Source: Gammaproteobacteria bacterium
Lineage (GTDB): Bacteria; Pseudomonadota; Gammaproteobacteria; Chromatiales; Chromatiaceae
DNA: 34,927 bases
Assembly (NCBI GenBank): GCA_030148485.1
Contig: JASBTJ010000014.1
Span: 1 to 34,927 of the forward strand
Direction: 5' to 3'
In this document: positions 7,238-17,185 of the stretch, piece by piece
How positions within the stretch are numbered: the first letter of the stretch is position 1
Layout of the letters: the number at the start of each line of letters is the position of its first letter
Notes under the pieces: model-generated
What the model was told of the DNA's origin: nothing
Databases searched by the model: none
Seen by the model: only the letters and a program-made list of their open reading frames with translations
Made by a program: the position numbers and the translations under genes

Positions 7238-8975
7238 GTCCCGGTCGGCTGTCGTCAGCCGCTTCGGCGAGGTCGTGCTGCGGGGGCGGCAGCATGCCTT
7301 CGGCGGTTGTGATTGCGGCAGTGATGTTTTTGCTGAACGCGATGTTGCCGCGCTGTTTGCGGATGCCGGCGCGTCGTAGTTTCAATACCATGCGCGGTTC
7401 CAGTCCATTCACCACCATGGCGATCCCGCGTTTGCTGAGACTATGCCAGATGGACTCCATGGCGATGATCGCGCTGACGTCCAACATCGTCACTTCCGTC
7501 ATGTCCAGGATCACGACCCGGACATCCGGACGTACCGCGGCGACCGTGCTCAAGGCTTTTTGGGCTGAACCGAAGAACAACGGTCCGTTGATATCGTATA
7601 CGACGATGTCATTCGGAAGCTCATAACCTTCGTGGTCATACCGTACTACGGTCGAACCGGTCAGGTTGATGGTGCGCTTTATGAACAGTATCGCGGCCAG
7701 CCCCATGCCCACTGCGACGGCGATGGTCATGTCGAATGCAATGGTCAAGGAGAAACACGACAAAAGGATCACGATGTCATGTCGAGGCGCAATTTTTATC
7801 ATGCGCACAAAATGCCGTGCCTCGCTCATGTTCCAGGCAACCATCAGCAGTAGTGCCGCCATGGATGCCATGGGGATGTAAGACAGCAGTGGAGCCAGCG
7901 CCAGGATGCTCAGCAGTATGAAAAACCCATGTGTGACCGACGAAAGAGGAAGGCTTCCGCCGGACTTGACGTTTGCAGCGGTGCGGGCAATCGCCGCTGT
8001 CGCCGGTATGCCGCCAAAAAAGGGCGCGACGATGTTGCCGATTCCTTGGCCGATCAGTTCGTCGTTCGGGTTGTGCTTTTTCCCCGTCATGCCGTCCGCG
8101 ACGACCGCACACAGCAACGATTCCAGCGACCCCAAAATGGCGATGGTGATGGCGGCAGGCAGGAGTGCCCTGATCAACTCAAAACTCAGGCCAATCGGAG
8201 CGCCATCGGCGCCAGGTAGGTCCCAAGGCCATTGAAATGAAGGCGCAATGGGGGGAATGCCGTGGCCGATGACGCCATTGATATCGAAGCTAAAACGGTT
8301 GCCAATGGTGGCGACGGAGAAGTCCGGCGCGGTGTTGGCTAGAAGCCATGCGACCACGCTGCCCAAAGCCAATGCCACCAGGTGACCGGGCACCTTGGAA
8401 CGTAGCCTTGGCCATATCAGCAATGTTGTCAGCGTCAGGATGCCGATCAAGGCCTCGCGCCAGTCGATGGACGGAAGCGCGGCAACGATAAGCTGAAGTT
8501 TGTCCAGGTAATGCCCGTCCAGCGACTGGATGTCCAGGCCGAGAAAATCCTTGATCTGGAAGGTGGCGATCACCACCCCGATGCCCGCGGTAAAGCCCAC
8601 CGTCACCGGATAAGGAACGACAGTGATGAGTCTGCCGAGTTTGCCGACGCCCATCAGCACCAGGACGATCCCGGCCATCATCCCGCTCATCAACAGCCCA
8701 CCGATGCCGAACTGCTGGACGATGGGTACCAACACGACCACGAACGCCGCGGTGGGCCCGGAGATGTTGACCTGTGATCCGCCAGACAGCGCGATGACGA
8801 TACCAGCGACGATGGCTGTATAGAGACCGAATTGCGGCGCCACACCGCTGGCGATGGCCAAGGCCATCGAAAGCGGAAGGGCGATCACACCTACGGTGAG
8901 GCCGGCGAGCAGGTTCGACCGTATTTCGTGGCCGTTGGGTTTGCTTTGGATAGATGCTTTGAGTGCGGAGAACAT
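7209..8975 (-). CDS. SulP-family anion transporter with STAS domain
   Basis: This 588-residue protein has the SLC26/SulP layout. A short N-terminus leads into a membrane domain of 10 or more helices starting with the family segment NLLAGLTVGVIALPLSMALAIASGVAPQ, including the signature GGSQVNISGPTAAFVV and the later GNIVAPFFGGIPATAAIARTAAN. A cytoplasmic STAS domain fills roughly residues 435-560 (VVYDINGPLFFGSA, LDMTEVTMLDVSA). Members move sulfate, bicarbonate or dicarboxylates with H+ or Na+; the substrate cannot be read from the sequence. The gene stands alone, converging on the GGDEF-EAL gene, and starts at ATG 8975. A link to sulfur or carbon metabolism is speculation. Confidence 0.9.
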   Translation of the reverse strand: MFSALKASIQSKPNGHEIRSNLLAGLTVGVIALPLSMALAIASGVAPQFGLYTAIVAGIVIALSGGSQVNISGPTAAFVVVLVPIVQQFGIGGLLMSGMMAGIVLVLMGVGKLGRLITVVPYPVTVGFTAGIGVVIATFQIKDFLGLDIQSLDGHYLDKLQLIVAALPSIDWREALIGILTLTTLLIWPRLRSKVPGHLVALALGSVVAWLLANTAPDFSVATIGNRFSFDINGVIGHGIPPIAPSFQWPWDLPGADGAPIGLSFELIRALLPAAITIAILGSLESLLCAVVADGMTGKKHNPNDELIGQGIGNIVAPFFGGIPATAAIARTAANVKSGGSLPLSSVTHGFFILLSILALAPLLSYIPMASMAALLLMVAWNMSEARHFVRMIKIAPRHDIVILLSCFSLTIAFDMTIAVAVGMGLAAILFIKRTINLTGSTVVRYDHEGYELPNDIVVYDINGPLFFGSAQKALSTVAAVRPDVRVVILDMTEVTMLDVSAIIAMESIWHSLSKRGIAMVVNGLEPRMVLKLRRAGIRKQRGNIAFSKNITAAITTAEGMLPPPQHDLAEAADDSRPGPGDHTPPPG

Positions 8976-9396
8976 TTGCGGTTGTTTAGACAGGCGGGAT
9001 CCGGGTCAAGGGGTGCCCCACGCGGCCATGAGGCCAGCGGTCCAGCCGGCGCAAGCCTGCTGGGAGGAGGACTATTCTCCGGCTTTCCAAGGGGCGATTG
9101 TCAAGCGTGGCGCCGATGGCGGTCGGTAATGCCCATCCCGAGCACGGGTCTTGGGGGTAGAGGCACAGTGCGGGACACCGTTTGTCGGGACCGATGCTTG
9201 TCGCGGGTTCCGGTCGGTGGGTGGTGTGGACCGGCGCTACTGGACAAGCATGCGTCGACGCCGATGGCGTCTGGTCGCGTCGCGCCAGTCGCGGTACCGC
9301 CTGTCCCAAGTGCCATGGTTCGATGGGGCGCTCATATCGGACAGCCGATAGACACCGCTTGATGCTGATCAAGGCGTCGACACGCCTCGGCGAGCA
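8976..9396. other. Long intergenic region between SulP and nirI promoters
   Basis: About 420 bp separate the divergent SulP and nirI genes. The only clear signal is the DNR/FNR box at 9359-9372. Open frames here have no recognisable protein features, and one contains a CPKCH string that looks accidental. The SulP promoter must lie near 8976-9050 but is not evident. Confidence 0.4.
9359..9372. promoter_or_regulatory. Perfect FNR/DNR box upstream of nirI
   Basis: TTGATGCTGATCAA matches the consensus TTGAT-N4-ATCAA at all ten defined positions. If it sits at -41.5 as a class II activator site, transcription starts near 9407. That would rule out the GTG at 9397 and leave ATG 9409 (almost leaderless) or GTG 9430 as the nirI start. 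The regulator encoded at 20353-21087 is the likely ligand. Confidence 0.8.
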
Positions 9397-9408
9397 GTGT
9401 CCCCGGTC

Positions 9409-10914
9409 ATGGGATACGGTCCAATCATCGTGCGCCTTGGTTGCCGATTTGTGGTGTGGCTTTTCGTATTACTACAAATCGGTGTGGCTGCCGGGGGGGC
9501 GCCCGAGGGCTATGCCCGCTACTGGCCGCACATCCGGCTGATGTTTCCCGAAGCGACAGCGGTGGGGGCAACCGAAGGTACACCGGCCTCAGCGGCGGTG
9601 CTGGGGCCGGACGGCGTGCTTGGCTACGTACTGTTGACCGACGATGTACTGCGCATCCCCGCCTATTCCGGTAAGCCGATCGACAGCTTGGTGGGCTTTG
9701 ATATTCAAGGTGTGATTCGCGGCGTGCGGATCGTAGCTCATAAGGAACCGATCCTGATGGTGGGGGTTTCCGAAGGAGACCTGGCCCGTTACACCCGTCA
9801 GTACCATGGCCTCAGGGTTGGCGACGACATCCGTGTCGGAGGTCCCGCCGGGTCGGGGCGGGACGTCATCGATGGCATAAGCGGCGCGACCATCACCGTG
9901 ATGGTGATCAACCGGGTTGTGACGGAGGCCGTGCGACGCGTCGCCGCCGCCCGCGGCCTACTTGTCGGTAACGGCAACGAACAGCACGTCGTGTCGACCG
10001 AGCCGCTGTGGACCAAGCTGTGGTTGGATCGGGTGTGGGACCTGGTCATCCTGGGCCTGGGGCTGGCCACGCTGCTGCTGATCCTGATGGTGCAGGACTG
10101 GCTAGCAGGCAACCCGACGCTGCTGCAACGTCTACGAACCGCCTATCTTGTCTACACCCTGTTGTTTATCGGCGTGTACGGCATGGCGCAGTTATCGGTA
10201 ATCAACGTGTTCACCTTCCTCAATGCGTTGTTGCGCGACTTTCGCTGGGAGGGTTTTCTACTCGATCCGATGATATTTCTGCTCTGGGGGTTCGTGGCCT
10301 TCACCGTGTTGCTGTGGGGGCGTGGCGTGTATTGCGGGTGGTTATGTCCCTTCGGTGCCCTGCAGGAGCTGCTGTTCCGGGTGGGGCGTCGTCTGGGTCT
10401 GCCCGAGTGGGAGCCGCCGGCAGTGGTGCACGAGCGCCTGTGGGCAATCAAATACGTGTTGCTGCTTGGCTTGTTCGGCCTGTCGTTACAGTCGCTGGGC
10501 GCGGTGGAGCAGGCGGTCGAGATCGAGCCGTTCAAAACCGTGTTCGCGTTGCGACTGATGCGGGAATGGCCTTATGTCGCCTATGCCGTGACTTTGCTGG
10601 CCGTTGGTCTGCTGGTGCGCAAGTGTTATTGCCGTTATCTGTGCCCGCTCGGGGCGGCGCTGACCTTTCCTGGTCGGTTCCGGATATTCGACTGGCTGCG
10701 GCGCCGCAAGGAGTGCGGGCGTCCCTGCCAGATATGCGCTCGGGAGTGTGAAGTTCGGGCCATACGTCCCACCGGCGAGATCATCGAAAACGAGTGCCAC
10801 TACTGTTTGGATTGCCAGGTCTCCTATTGGGACGCGTATAAATGTCCGCCGTTGGTGGAGCAGCGCAGGAAGGCACAGCGGAGAACACGGATATCGGGGG
10901 ACAGCAGTGTTTGA
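9409..10914 (+). CDS. nirI: NirI/NosR-family flavo-polyferredoxin membrane protein (short form)
   Basis: The protein has about 501 residues. A signal-anchor segment is followed by a periplasmic FMN-binding domain with the flavinylation motif DGISGAT (155-161, Thr161 the likely FMN acceptor). Several transmembrane helices follow, carrying CGWLCP (C309, C313) and CRYLCP (C408, C412). A cytoplasmic polyferredoxin end has cysteines at 436, 440, 443, 447 and 463, 466, 469, 479. NirI and NosR are needed for nirS or nosZ expression and activity, probably by passing electrons from quinol. The position next to nirS favours NirI. Typical NirI/NosR proteins are about 640-760 residues, so the region between flavin domain and membrane part is shortened. 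Translation may start at ATG 9409 or GTG 9430, with the DNR box upstream. An ApbE-type flavin transferase would be required. Confidence 0.8.
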   Translation: MGYGPIIVRLGCRFVVWLFVLLQIGVAAGGAPEGYARYWPHIRLMFPEATAVGATEGTPASAAVLGPDGVLGYVLLTDDVLRIPAYSGKPIDSLVGFDIQGVIRGVRIVAHKEPILMVGVSEGDLARYTRQYHGLRVGDDIRVGGPAGSGRDVIDGISGATITVMVINRVVTEAVRRVAAARGLLVGNGNEQHVVSTEPLWTKLWLDRVWDLVILGLGLATLLLILMVQDWLAGNPTLLQRLRTAYLVYTLLFIGVYGMAQLSVINVFTFLNALLRDFRWEGFLLDPMIFLLWGFVAFTVLLWGRGVYCGWLCPFGALQELLFRVGRRLGLPEWEPPAVVHERLWAIKYVLLLGLFGLSLQSLGAVEQAVEIEPFKTVFALRLMREWPYVAYAVTLLAVGLLVRKCYCRYLCPLGAALTFPGRFRIFDWLRRRKECGRPCQICARECEVRAIRPTGEIIENECHYCLDCQVSYWDAYKCPPLVEQRRKAQRRTRISGDSSV

Positions 10915-10924
10915 TCGGTATCAA
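10911..10924. promoter_or_regulatory. Distal FNR/DNR box of the nirS promoter
   Basis: TTGATCGGTATCAA is a perfect TTGAT-N4-ATCAA match. It overlaps the nirI stop codon (10912-10914). Its centre lies 38 bp upstream of a second box at 10949-10962, so it would sit near -79.5 relative to the inferred nirS start site. Confidence 0.75.
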
Positions 10925-10948
10925 TCGATCGGCAAGAAAAGTCTTGGC

Positions 10949-10989
10949 TTGATATTGGTCAAGGGCGTGGTGACTGCGAAGCCTAGTAT
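10949..10989 (+). promoter_or_regulatory. nirS promoter: proximal DNR box plus -10 element
   Basis: The box TTGATATTGGTCAA (10949-10962) has one mismatch to TTGAT-N4-ATCAA. A -10-like TAGTAT at 10984-10989 is placed so that transcription would begin near 10996, putting the box at about -41, the class II activator position. The leader to the nirS ATG is then about 55 nt, with AGGAGG at 11038-11043 as ribosome site. Confidence 0.7.
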
Positions 10990-11039
10990 CGGAGGTGCCG
11001 CGACTCACCAATGCTAGTCCGTGCATCGTGCCGGCCTAG

Positions 11040-12782
<1,743 letters not shown>

Positions 12783-12843
12783 AGTCCGACCCGAGGCGTG
12801 GCGGTGTCACGTCTTCGGGTCCATTCGACCGGAGCGCGAAGAC

Positions 12844-13638
12844 ATGCATGAGAACGGCACGGTCTATCTGGTGGGTGCGGGCCCGGGCGATCCGGAACTG
12901 CTCACGCTCAAGGCGACGCGCTTGTTGGAGCAGGCGGATGTCGTGGTCTACGACCGCTTGGTTTCGGAAGCGGTACTCGCGCTTATTCCTGGCGGTGTGT
13001 CCCGTATCAGCGTCGGGAAGGCCGCCGGTCGGCATAGCTTGACCCAGGACGAAATCAACGAGCTGCTGGTCAGTTTGGCGCGACGTGGCCGGTGCGTCGT
13101 TCGACTGAAAGGCGGCGATCCTTTTGTGTTTGGTCGCGGTAGTGAGGAGGCCTTGCACCTGCGTCGTCGTGGTATCGCCTTTGAGGTGGTGCCCGGGATC
13201 ACCGCGGCGGTGGCCTGTAGCGCCTACGCCGGTGTGCCGCTGACCCATCGCGGCTTGAGTCGGGGTGTGCAAATGGTGACCGGCCATTTCCGCGATGACG
13301 AACCGATCGATCTCGACTGGCCGTCACTGGCTGACCCGGACGCCACCTTGGTTATCTACATGGGGTTGGCGAATCTGGCCCGTATCAGTAATGAGTTGTT
13401 GTCCGCCGGGCTGGCGCCGGGTACCCCGGCCTTGGCGGTGCAGAGCGGGACCACGCCTGTGCAGCAGCGTCTGCTTGCCACCCTGGGCGACTTGCCACGA
13501 CGGGTCGCGGCGGCTGGCTTGAGTGCGCCGCTGCTGGTCGTGATCGGCCGGACCGTTTCCCTGGCGGACGAACTGGACTGGTATCTCACATCGGAGGAGC
13601 AGGTTCATGCGGCACCTGATCGCATTGTGCGGGCTTAG
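12844..13638 (+). CDS. nirE: Uroporphyrinogen-III C-methyltransferase NirE
   Basis: This 264-residue SAM-dependent methyltransferase makes precorrin-2 from uroporphyrinogen III, the first committed step to heme d1. It has the tetrapyrrole methylase motifs VGAGPGDPELLT near the N-terminus, VVYDRLVS, RLKGGDPFVFGRG and GITAAVACSAYAGVPLTHRG. It lacks the CysG dehydrogenase/chelatase domain, so it is a CobA/NirE single-domain enzyme; its place inside the nir operon points to NirE. A GGAG ribosome site precedes ATG 12844. Its 3' end overlaps nirC by 32 bp, which suggests coupled translation. Confidence 0.93.
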   Translation: MHENGTVYLVGAGPGDPELLTLKATRLLEQADVVVYDRLVSEAVLALIPGGVSRISVGKAAGRHSLTQDEINELLVSLARRGRCVVRLKGGDPFVFGRGSEEALHLRRRGIAFEVVPGITAAVACSAYAGVPLTHRGLSRGVQMVTGHFRDDEPIDLDWPSLADPDATLVIYMGLANLARISNELLSAGLAPGTPALAVQSGTTPVQQRLLATLGDLPRRVAAAGLSAPLLVVIGRTVSLADELDWYLTSEEQVHAAPDRIVRA

Positions 13639-13921
13639 TCTGTGGTCGCTGATCGGCCAGGCAGGACCGCTTGAAGCTGCGCGCGAGGCGGAACTGGATA
13701 ACCTGTTGATCCAGGATTGCGGGTCGTGCCATGGCTCACGTCTCAGCGGCGGACTGGGACCGGCACTGCTGCCGGACCGCCTTGAGGGAAAGTCGCGCGC
13801 GATGTTGGCCCAGGTGATCCGTGATGGACGGGCCGGCACCGCCATGCCGCCGTGGGGGCCGTTGCTCAGTGACGCGGATATCGCTTGGATGGTGAATCGG
13901 CTGCTGGCCGGAAAGGAATAG
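13607..13921 (+). CDS. nirC: NirC mono-heme cytochrome c
   Basis: The 104-residue product has a signal peptide (about 1-19) and one heme motif, CGSCH (C38, C41, H42). The segment GTAMPPWGPLLSD supplies a probable methionine ligand. In other nir operons NirC is a periplasmic c-type cytochrome that can donate electrons to NirS or serve heme d1 maturation. The surrounding sequence (SGGLGPALLPDRL) closely parallels the cytochrome domain of NirN downstream (GGMGPALLPQNL), indicating common descent. It overlaps the end of nirE in another frame and is followed by nirF after 4 bp. Confidence 0.9.
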   Translation: MRHLIALCGLSLWSLIGQAGPLEAAREAELDNLLIQDCGSCHGSRLSGGLGPALLPDRLEGKSRAMLAQVIRDGRAGTAMPPWGPLLSDADIAWMVNRLLAGKE

Positions 13922-13925
13922 CGGG

Positions 13926-15182
13926 ATGAAGATCGAGACGATTCGGCTAAATGTGTCGTCAGGAGAACGGCATAGGCTGCGCACCCAGATCCATGAGGAG
14001 CTGCGGGTCGTCGCCGTCGTTCTGCTGATGCTGCTCGGTCTGGGGTTCGCGACCTTCGTCCAGGCGGCTCAGACCTTGCGCGGCAGTGGCGACCTGGCGG
14101 TCATCGTGGAGCGGACCAGTGGTGCTGTGCAGATCGTCGAGACAAGTGGCAACAGCGCCGTTGGCCGGGTGGGGGGGCTAGGCGACCTGTCTCATGCGTC
14201 GGTGGTGTATTCCCGTGATCAACGCTATGCGTACGTGTTTGGCCGTGACGGCGGACTGAGCAAGGTGGATCTGCTCACGCAGCGTCTGGTAAAGCGGGTG
14301 ATCCAGTCGGGCAACGGTATCGGCGGCGCCATCTCGCAGGACGGTCGATTGGTGGCGGTGTCCAACTATCAGCCGGGAGGGGTAAGGGTGTTCGACGCGA
14401 CATCGCTGGCACCGGTCGCGGATATCGCCGCCGAGTACGCCCCTGGTCGGCTCTCGAAGGTTGTCGGGTTGGTGGACGCGCCCGGGCAGCGCTTCGTCTT
14501 CAGCCTGTGGGACGCGGGTGAGATCTGGATGGCGGACATGCGTGAGCCCAACCGGCCGGTGGTTCGTCGATTCAAGGATATTGGCAAGCATCCTTATGAC
14601 GGACTGATTACGCCGGATGGTCGCTATTACATTGCGGGGTTGTTCGGCGAGGACGGGATGGCGTTGTTGGATCTTTGGCATCCGGATCGAGGCGTGCGAC
14701 GTGTTCTATCGGGTTACGGCAAGGGCGAACAGGTATTGCCGGTGTACAAGATGCCGCATCTTGAAGGCTGGGCGGTGGCTGGCGAGCGCGCTTTCGTGCC
14801 AGCCGTCGGACATCACGCCGTGTTGGTGATGGATACCCATGACTGGCGGGAGGTCGGCCGTATCCCGGTGCACGGTCAGCCGGTGTTCGTCATGGCCCGC
14901 CCGGATGGCCGACAGGTTTGGGTCAACTTCGCCCATCCGCGCAATGACACGGTGCAGGTGATCGATACCGACACGCTACAGGTGGTCAACACCCTGAAAC
15001 CGGGCAAAGGGGTCCTGCACATGGAATTCGAACCGCGCGGCGAAGAGGTGTGGGTGTCCGTGCGAGATGCGGATCAGGTACAGGTCTACGACACCGCCAG
15101 CGCCCGGCTACGCACCACGCTGTCGGCGGCCAAGCCCAGTGGCATCTTCATGAGCGCCCGGGCGCATCGGATCGGTCTGTAA
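13926..15182 (+). CDS. nirF: Heme d1 biosynthesis protein NirF
   Basis: This 418-residue protein is a periplasmic beta-propeller related to the d1 domain of NirS and NirN but without a c-type heme motif. NirF acts in heme d1 formation. Propeller repeats are visible throughout (for example ISQDGRLVAVSNYQPGG and GLITPDGRYYIAGLFGEDG). The N-terminus has an unusually long basic lead of about 25 residues before a hydrophobic segment near 27-44 ending FVQA-AQ. I see no lipobox cysteine, although some NirF proteins are lipoproteins, so this one is probably either cleaved or anchored by the signal segment. It starts 4 bp after nirC and is followed by nirD after 12 bp. Confidence 0.9.
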   Translation: MKIETIRLNVSSGERHRLRTQIHEELRVVAVVLLMLLGLGFATFVQAAQTLRGSGDLAVIVERTSGAVQIVETSGNSAVGRVGGLGDLSHASVVYSRDQRYAYVFGRDGGLSKVDLLTQRLVKRVIQSGNGIGGAISQDGRLVAVSNYQPGGVRVFDATSLAPVADIAAEYAPGRLSKVVGLVDAPGQRFVFSLWDAGEIWMADMREPNRPVVRRFKDIGKHPYDGLITPDGRYYIAGLFGEDGMALLDLWHPDRGVRRVLSGYGKGEQVLPVYKMPHLEGWAVAGERAFVPAVGHHAVLVMDTHDWREVGRIPVHGQPVFVMARPDGRQVWVNFAHPRNDTVQVIDTDTLQVVNTLKPGKGVLHMEFEPRGEEVWVSVRDADQVQVYDTASARLRTTLSAAKPSGIFMSARAHRIGL

Positions 15183-15194
15183 AAGGAGCGCGGC

Positions 15195-15665
15195 ATGGGT
15201 ACGCCAGAACGACAACTGAGCAGCATCGAGCAACGGCTGCTCAATGATTTCCAGCACGACATGCCGTTGGAGCCGCGTCCCTTTGCCCGCCTGGCCGATT
15301 CGCTGGGGGTGACCGAGCAGCAAGTGCTGTCGCTGTTGTCGCGCCTTCAGGACGAAGGCGTTGTGAGTCGGGTCGGCCCGGTATTTCGACCCAATCGCGT
15401 TGGCGTGAGCACCCTGGCGGCACTGGCGGTGCCGCCGGCACGCTTGACCGAGGTGGCTGAGCAGGTCAACGCGTTTGTTGAAGTCAACCACAACTACGAG
15501 CGTGAACACGAATTCAATCTTTGGTTTGTCGTCACGGCACCGGACACCCGACATTTGCGCGGTGTGTTGGATGAGATTGCCAGAGCGACGGATTTGGAGC
15601 CGTTGGAACTGCCGATGCTCGAAGACTACTTCATCGACCTGGGATTTCCCCTGCAATGGGCATGA
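15195..15665 (+). CDS. nirD: Siroheme decarboxylase subunit NirD (AsnC/Lrp-like)
   Basis: The 156-residue protein has an AsnC/Lrp-type winged helix (about 5-60) followed by an alpha-beta domain, as in the NirDLGH set that removes two acetate carboxylates from siroheme to give 12,18-didecarboxysiroheme. The segments RVGPVFRPNRVGVSTLAALAVP and NHNYEREHEFNLWFV are shared with the first half of the fused protein at 16189-17175. This places it in the D/G branch, and operon order makes it NirD. It has a ribosome site (AAGGAG) after the nirF stop. Its stop overlaps the start of nirL. It is an enzyme subunit despite the regulator-like fold. Confidence 0.88.
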   Translation: MGTPERQLSSIEQRLLNDFQHDMPLEPRPFARLADSLGVTEQQVLSLLSRLQDEGVVSRVGPVFRPNRVGVSTLAALAVPPARLTEVAEQVNAFVEVNHNYEREHEFNLWFVVTAPDTRHLRGVLDEIARATDLEPLELPMLEDYFIDLGFPLQWA

Positions 15666-16192
15666 TCAGTGCACCTTTCCCGGCAATGCCCGGCCATCAT
15701 GAACAGGCCCTGGTCGCGGCCGTCCAGGCGGGTCTGCCGCTGGTCCCCAGGCCCTTTGCCGCTATTGCCGATCGCATCGGCTTGACGGAAGCCGAGGTCA
15801 TAGGTCGCTTGCGGGACCTGCGAGACCGGGGTGTGTTCAAGCGCCTGGGCGTGGTGGTCAGGCATCGCGAACTGGGTTATGACGCCAACGCGATGGTGGT
15901 GTGGGATATCCCCGACGTGCAGGTGAGTAAGCTGGGCACCTGCCTGGCACGGTTTCCTTTTGTCACGCTCTGTTACCGTCGACCGCGTCGGCCACCGGTC
16001 TGGCCGTACAACCTGTTCACCATGATCCATGGCCGCGATCGCAATCAGGTGTTGGCACGGATTTCCGAGCTGGTGGACAGCTGCGCACTGGATGCAGTCC
16101 CGCATCTTGCTCTGTTCAGCCGACGCCGGTTCAAACAGTGCGGTGCACGCTATCAGCCACCGTGCGTGCATACGACGGAACATCCGAGATGA
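15656..16192 (+). CDS. nirL: Siroheme decarboxylase subunit NirL (AsnC/Lrp-like)
   Basis: This protein of up to 178 residues is the L/H-branch partner of NirD. It has the winged helix (RPFAAIADRIGLTEAEVIGRL), the segment KRLGVVVRHRELGYDANAMVVWDIPD and the signature CYRRPRRPPVWPYNLFTMIHGR. These segments are matched by the second half of the fused NirGH downstream. ATG 15656 overlaps the nirD end by 10 bp; the in-frame ATG at 15662 would give a 4-bp ATGA overlap and is equally plausible. The tight overlap suggests that D and L are translated together and form a heteromeric complex. Confidence 0.87.
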   Translation: MGMISAPFPAMPGHHEQALVAAVQAGLPLVPRPFAAIADRIGLTEAEVIGRLRDLRDRGVFKRLGVVVRHRELGYDANAMVVWDIPDVQVSKLGTCLARFPFVTLCYRRPRRPPVWPYNLFTMIHGRDRNQVLARISELVDSCALDAVPHLALFSRRRFKQCGARYQPPCVHTTEHPR

Positions 16193-17175
16193 ACGCCCTG
16201 ACGCCCCTCGAGCGTGCCTTCATCAATCAGTTCCAGGGTGGCTTCCCGATGGTCGGGCGACCTTTCTACGAGGTCGCGGCAAAGCTCGGCACCACGGAAG
16301 CCATCCTGCTTGAAAGCGTGCGTAGGCTGCTGGCGGATGGATATCTGAGTCGCTTCGGCCCGCTCTATGATGCTGCCCGGTTCGGCGGTGCCCTGACACT
16401 TGCCGCAATGGCTGTGCCCGAGCCGGACTTTGATGCGGTGGCCGCGCAGGTCAATGCGTTCGATGGTGTAGCGCACAACTACCGTCGGGAGCATCGGCTG
16501 AATATGTGGTTTGTGGTGGCCGCCGATTCCAAGGACAGCGCTGCTCAGATGTTGGCTGAAATCGAACGGCGAAGTGGACTGCCGGTGTACGACTTTCCCA
16601 AACAGCGTGAGTTCCATTTGGGTCTGCGGCTGCATCTCGACAACAACGGGGGTGTCGAAACCGTCCCGGTCCGCGAGAGCCAGAGACTTCCCGGGGCGGC
16701 GCTCGACGAACTCGACCGTCGCATCATCGCTGCCACCCAGGCGGGCTTGCCGCTCGTGCCGACACCCTATGCCGCTGTTGCGGCGCAGCTGGGGTTCGGC
16801 GAGGCGGCGGTGATAAAGCGTCTGGGCGCGTTGTACGCCAACGGGGTCATCCGTCGCGTCGGTGCCGTACCTAATCATTACTCGCTGGGATTGCGTGGCA
16901 ATGGCATGACCGTGTGGGATCTGCCGGATGATCGGCTGGACGAGTTGGGTTCGCGCATCGGCGTGCTGGACTGTGTCAGCCACTGTTACCAGCGGCTTCG
17001 CCATCCGGGCGTGTGGCGATACAACCTGTTCGCCATGGTGCACGGCCGTGATCGCACCGAGGTGTTGGTCAAGACCCAGCGGTTGAAGGCCGAGTTGGCT
17101 CCGGTGTGTCGCGCTCACGAGGTCTTGTTCAGCAGTGCTGTATTGAAAAAAACGGGCCTGCGTATCGCGGCCTGA
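16189..17175 (+). CDS. nirGH: Fused siroheme decarboxylase subunits NirG-NirH
   Basis: One 328-residue protein contains two AsnC/Lrp-like units. Residues about 1-150 are a NirG-type unit (RFGPLYDAARFGGALTLAAM, HNYRREHRLNMWFVV). Residues about 170-328 are a NirH-type unit (RRVGAVPNHYSLGL, GMTVWDLPDD, CYQRLRHPGVWRYNLFAMVH). A linker of about 20 residues joins them. In Pseudomonas these are separate nirG and nirH genes. The start ATG 16189 overlaps the nirL stop by 4 bp (ATGA); the open frame runs further upstream to 16138, but that start would lie inside nirL. The stop at 17173-17175 is intact with no sign of a recent frame repair. It should act with NirD and NirL in siroheme decarboxylation. 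Confidence 0.88.
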   Translation: MNALTPLERAFINQFQGGFPMVGRPFYEVAAKLGTTEAILLESVRRLLADGYLSRFGPLYDAARFGGALTLAAMAVPEPDFDAVAAQVNAFDGVAHNYRREHRLNMWFVVAADSKDSAAQMLAEIERRSGLPVYDFPKQREFHLGLRLHLDNNGGVETVPVRESQRLPGAALDELDRRIIAATQAGLPLVPTPYAAVAAQLGFGEAAVIKRLGALYANGVIRRVGAVPNHYSLGLRGNGMTVWDLPDDRLDELGSRIGVLDCVSHCYQRLRHPGVWRYNLFAMVHGRDRTEVLVKTQRLKAELAPVCRAHEVLFSSAVLKKTGLRIAA

Positions 17176-17185
17176 GGAGTAGGTC

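Noticed and set aside
9182-9541. Open frame upstream of nirI with a CPKCH heme-like string
   Set aside because: No signal peptide or cytochrome fold; it overlaps the DNR box and the nirI start in another frame, so the motif is probably chance.
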